The position numbers were made by a program, and so were the translations under genes. This document shows positions 62,505 through 64,000 of a stretch of DNA of 64,000 bases, one piece after another (the stretch's first letter is position 1; each line of letters starts with the position of its first letter). Below the pieces are notes generated by a model. That model worked only from the letters and a program-made list of their open reading frames with translations. It did not search any database and was not told the DNA's origin. Origin of the DNA: Bradyrhizobium ottawaense (GTDB taxonomy: Bacteria > Pseudomonadota > Alphaproteobacteria > Rhizobiales > Xanthobacteraceae); NCBI RefSeq assembly GCF_002278135.3, contig NZ_CP029425.2, forward strand, positions 4,750,001 to 4,814,000. The letters run 5' to 3'.

Positions 62505-63779
62505 CTAGCGCTGGACCACCGGCGGCGAGGGCTGCACCGCGCCCTGCCGCGCCGGTGCTGGAGCGGCGGGGCGTGCCGCCGGCGGCTTTTTCTGCTGGTT
62601 GGGCCGGGCCGGCGTGGTCGCCGTCGGTGTATCGGCAGCTCCGGGTGCGACGGCGGCGGGCGGCGGCGCATCCTCGGCCGGCTCCACCGTGTCGTTCTGG
62701 ATCTGCTTTTCCATGGCGCGGAGCTTGGCGACGTTCTTCTGATGGGCGTCGTAAGTCTCGGTGAAGGCGTGCCCGCCGGTGCCGTCGGCGACGAAGAAGA
62801 GGTCGCGGGTGCGGGCCGGATTGGCGGCGGCTTCCAGCGAGGCGCGGCCGGGGTTGGCGATCGGACCCGGCGGCAGGCCCTCGATCACATAGGTGTTGTA
62901 GGGCGAGGGCTGCGTGATCTCGCTGCGCTTGATCGGGCGGCCCAGCGTGCCCTTGCCGCCGACGAGGCCATAGATGATGGTCGGATCCGACTGCAGCTTG
63001 ATCCGCTGCTTCAGCCGGTTGGTGAACACCGCGGCGACACGGCTGCGCTCGTCGGGCTTTCCGGTTTCTTTCTCGACGATGGAGGCGAGCGTCACCAGCT
63101 GCTCCGGCGTCTTGACCGGAATGTCCTGATTGCGGCGCTCCCAGATCTCGGCGAGCACGCGTTTGTGCGCCTGCTGCATGCGCTGGACCACCTGATCACG
63201 CGGGGTGCCGCGCGGGAATTTGTAGGTCTCGGGCAGCAGCGTGCCCTCGCGCGGCAGCTCGCGCACGCTGCCGGTGAAGATGTCGTTGTCGGACAGGCGC
63301 GCCACGATCTGCTCGGAGGTCAGACCCTCCGGAATCGTGACGGCATGCTGCACCACCTTGCCCTCGACGATGGTGGCGATGACGTCGCGCAGCGATGCGT
63401 TCTTCTGGAACGAATATTCGCCCGGCTTGAGGTCCGAGCTCGCCTTCAACGCGGCAACGCTGGCGATGAACACCCACGGGTTGATGTCGGTCACGCCTTC
63501 CCGGTTCAGCGTCTCGGCGATGTCGCGCTTGCCCGCACGCTGGGGGATGTTGACGATCTTGTCATCCTTGAGCGGCCCGGGCGCCTCGAGCACTTGCCGG
63601 CCGTAATAATAGATGCCGCCGGCGCCGAGCATGGCGATCAGCAGGAGGGTGATGATGGCGTTGCCGACGACCACGAAAGGATTGCGCGCACGGTCCGATC
63701 GCTTCGGCGGCGGCGGGACCTGCTCGGGCTCGAGCGCTGCCCGCGGACTCCGGGGCGAAATGGGCGGCCTTTCACTCAT
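62505..63779 (-). CDS. mltG: Endolytic murein transglycosylase
   Basis: MltG cuts nascent glycan strands at the inner membrane. It has 424 residues with a Pro-rich cytoplasmic N-terminus, a membrane helix (AIITLLLIAMLGAGGIYYY near 40-60), a LysM-like domain, then the catalytic Glu in ASIVEKETGKPDERSRVAAVF. Substrate-binding stretches include QSDPTIIYGL and PYNTYVIEGLPPGPIANPG. The Ala/Pro-rich C-terminal tail is longer than in E. coli. It is downstream of fabF. Confidence 0.95.
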   Translation of the reverse strand: MSERPPISPRSPRAALEPEQVPPPPKRSDRARNPFVVVGNAIITLLLIAMLGAGGIYYYGRQVLEAPGPLKDDKIVNIPQRAGKRDIAETLNREGVTDINPWVFIASVAALKASSDLKPGEYSFQKNASLRDVIATIVEGKVVQHAVTIPEGLTSEQIVARLSDNDIFTGSVRELPREGTLLPETYKFPRGTPRDQVVQRMQQAHKRVLAEIWERRNQDIPVKTPEQLVTLASIVEKETGKPDERSRVAAVFTNRLKQRIKLQSDPTIIYGLVGGKGTLGRPIKRSEITQPSPYNTYVIEGLPPGPIANPGRASLEAAANPARTRDLFFVADGTGGHAFTETYDAHQKNVAKLRAMEKQIQNDTVEPAEDAPPPAAVAPGAADTPTATTPARPNQQKKPPAARPAAPAPARQGAVQPSPPVVQR

Positions 63780-63904
63780 CGAAACAACCTGAATCCTGCC
63801 GGTTCAATCGCGGCCCGACAATCGCTTGCCCTGCCAAATGCACGCGCCCACTTCCATGACTATCGCCGAATACGGCAAAACGGTGGATTCGTCTCAAACT
63901 TAAA

Positions 63905-64000
63905 CTAACTGGCGAGGCGCCGGACGATCACCGACGCATTGGTACCGCCAAAACCAAACGAGTTCGACAGGGCGACGTTGACCTCACGCTTCTTCGCCGT
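63905..64000 (-). CDS. fabF: Beta-ketoacyl-ACP synthase II, C-terminal end only
   Basis: Only the last 31 residues are in the window. They contain [16 protein letters not shown] before a TAG at 63905, the family's C-terminal active-site loop with the conserved Phe and Gly-Gly-Thr-Asn. The rest lies beyond base 64000. FabF elongates fatty acids, and mltG, yicC and gmk follow downstream. The 125-base gap to mltG lacks a clear terminator, so cotranscription is possible. Confidence 0.92.
   Translation of the reverse strand, partial: TAKKREVNVALSNSFGFGGTNASVIVRRLAS

Noticed and set aside
1..64000. tRNA, rRNA, CRISPR array or prophage
   Set aside because: No cloverleaf, rRNA-like stretch, spaced direct-repeat array, integrase or phage structural gene was seen on reading both strands; I could not run dedicated searches.

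Overview
The window is about 64 kb of GC-rich chromosome from an alphaproteobacterium. It most resembles Bradyrhizobium or a close relative in the Nitrobacteraceae. This assignment is inferred from the gene families, the neighbourhood of envelope genes, the nondiscriminating-type AspRS, HdaA, CzcA/CusA-type efflux genes and several dispersed palindromic repeats. No alignment was run. No rRNA, tRNA, CRISPR array or prophage was seen. Genes lie mostly in short operons with TGATG, ATGA or TAGTG stop/start overlaps.

Layout. 1-11 kb: the end of an unknown protein, aspS, the selO AMPylase, a REP-flanked RAYT transposase-like gene, then a phosphodiesterase and sugar-phosphate-type ABC operon behind a strong PHO box, and rnd. 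11-16 kb: a class III aminotransferase, a 15-bp tandem repeat, a small TTG-start gene, and an island of two acyltransferase-like genes plus an isochorismatase-like protein without its catalytic residues, divergent from a LysR regulator. 16-25 kb: an autotransporter-type barrel, a cold-shock gene, purM-purN, a CDP-alcohol phosphatidyltransferase, hdaA, and ppk-ppx, again behind a PHO-box-like repeat. 25-35 kb: a PepSY/two-component operon, divergent PepSY and cytochrome b561 genes, a frameshifted secreted-protein gene, a heavy-metal RND efflux operon with DUF3240, terC and ndk. 35-41 kb: small genes, an ABC-F ATPase, a Bug/TctC binding protein and a MarR-controlled monooxygenase-like pair. 41-51 kb: holC, pepA, and the outer-membrane and ribosome maturation run lptF-lptG-lptD-surA-pdxA-rsmA. 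51-60.9 kb: an accessory block with an alcohol dehydrogenase, three Crp/Fnr regulators and two small genes, a cupin, a Tat-exported amidohydrolase, a 1.25-kb gene-free stretch with a 19-bp perfect inverted repeat, a decayed gene and a Pro/Ala-rich membrane protein. 60.8-64 kb: gmk, yicC, mltG and the end of fabF.

How it fits together. Two loci, phosphodiester hydrolysis/uptake and polyphosphate metabolism, carry PHO-box-like sites and would respond together to phosphate limitation. The lpt-to-rsmA run and the fabF-to-gmk run converge, and from memory they are neighbours in related alphaproteobacteria, so the 51-61 kb block looks like accessory material between them. The best candidates for undescribed biology are the acyltransferase/pseudo-hydrolase/LysR island (12.7-15.9 kb), the three-Crp cluster with small proteins (52.3-55.6 kb), the RAYT with an altered HUH motif, and the structured gene-free element (57.7-59 kb).
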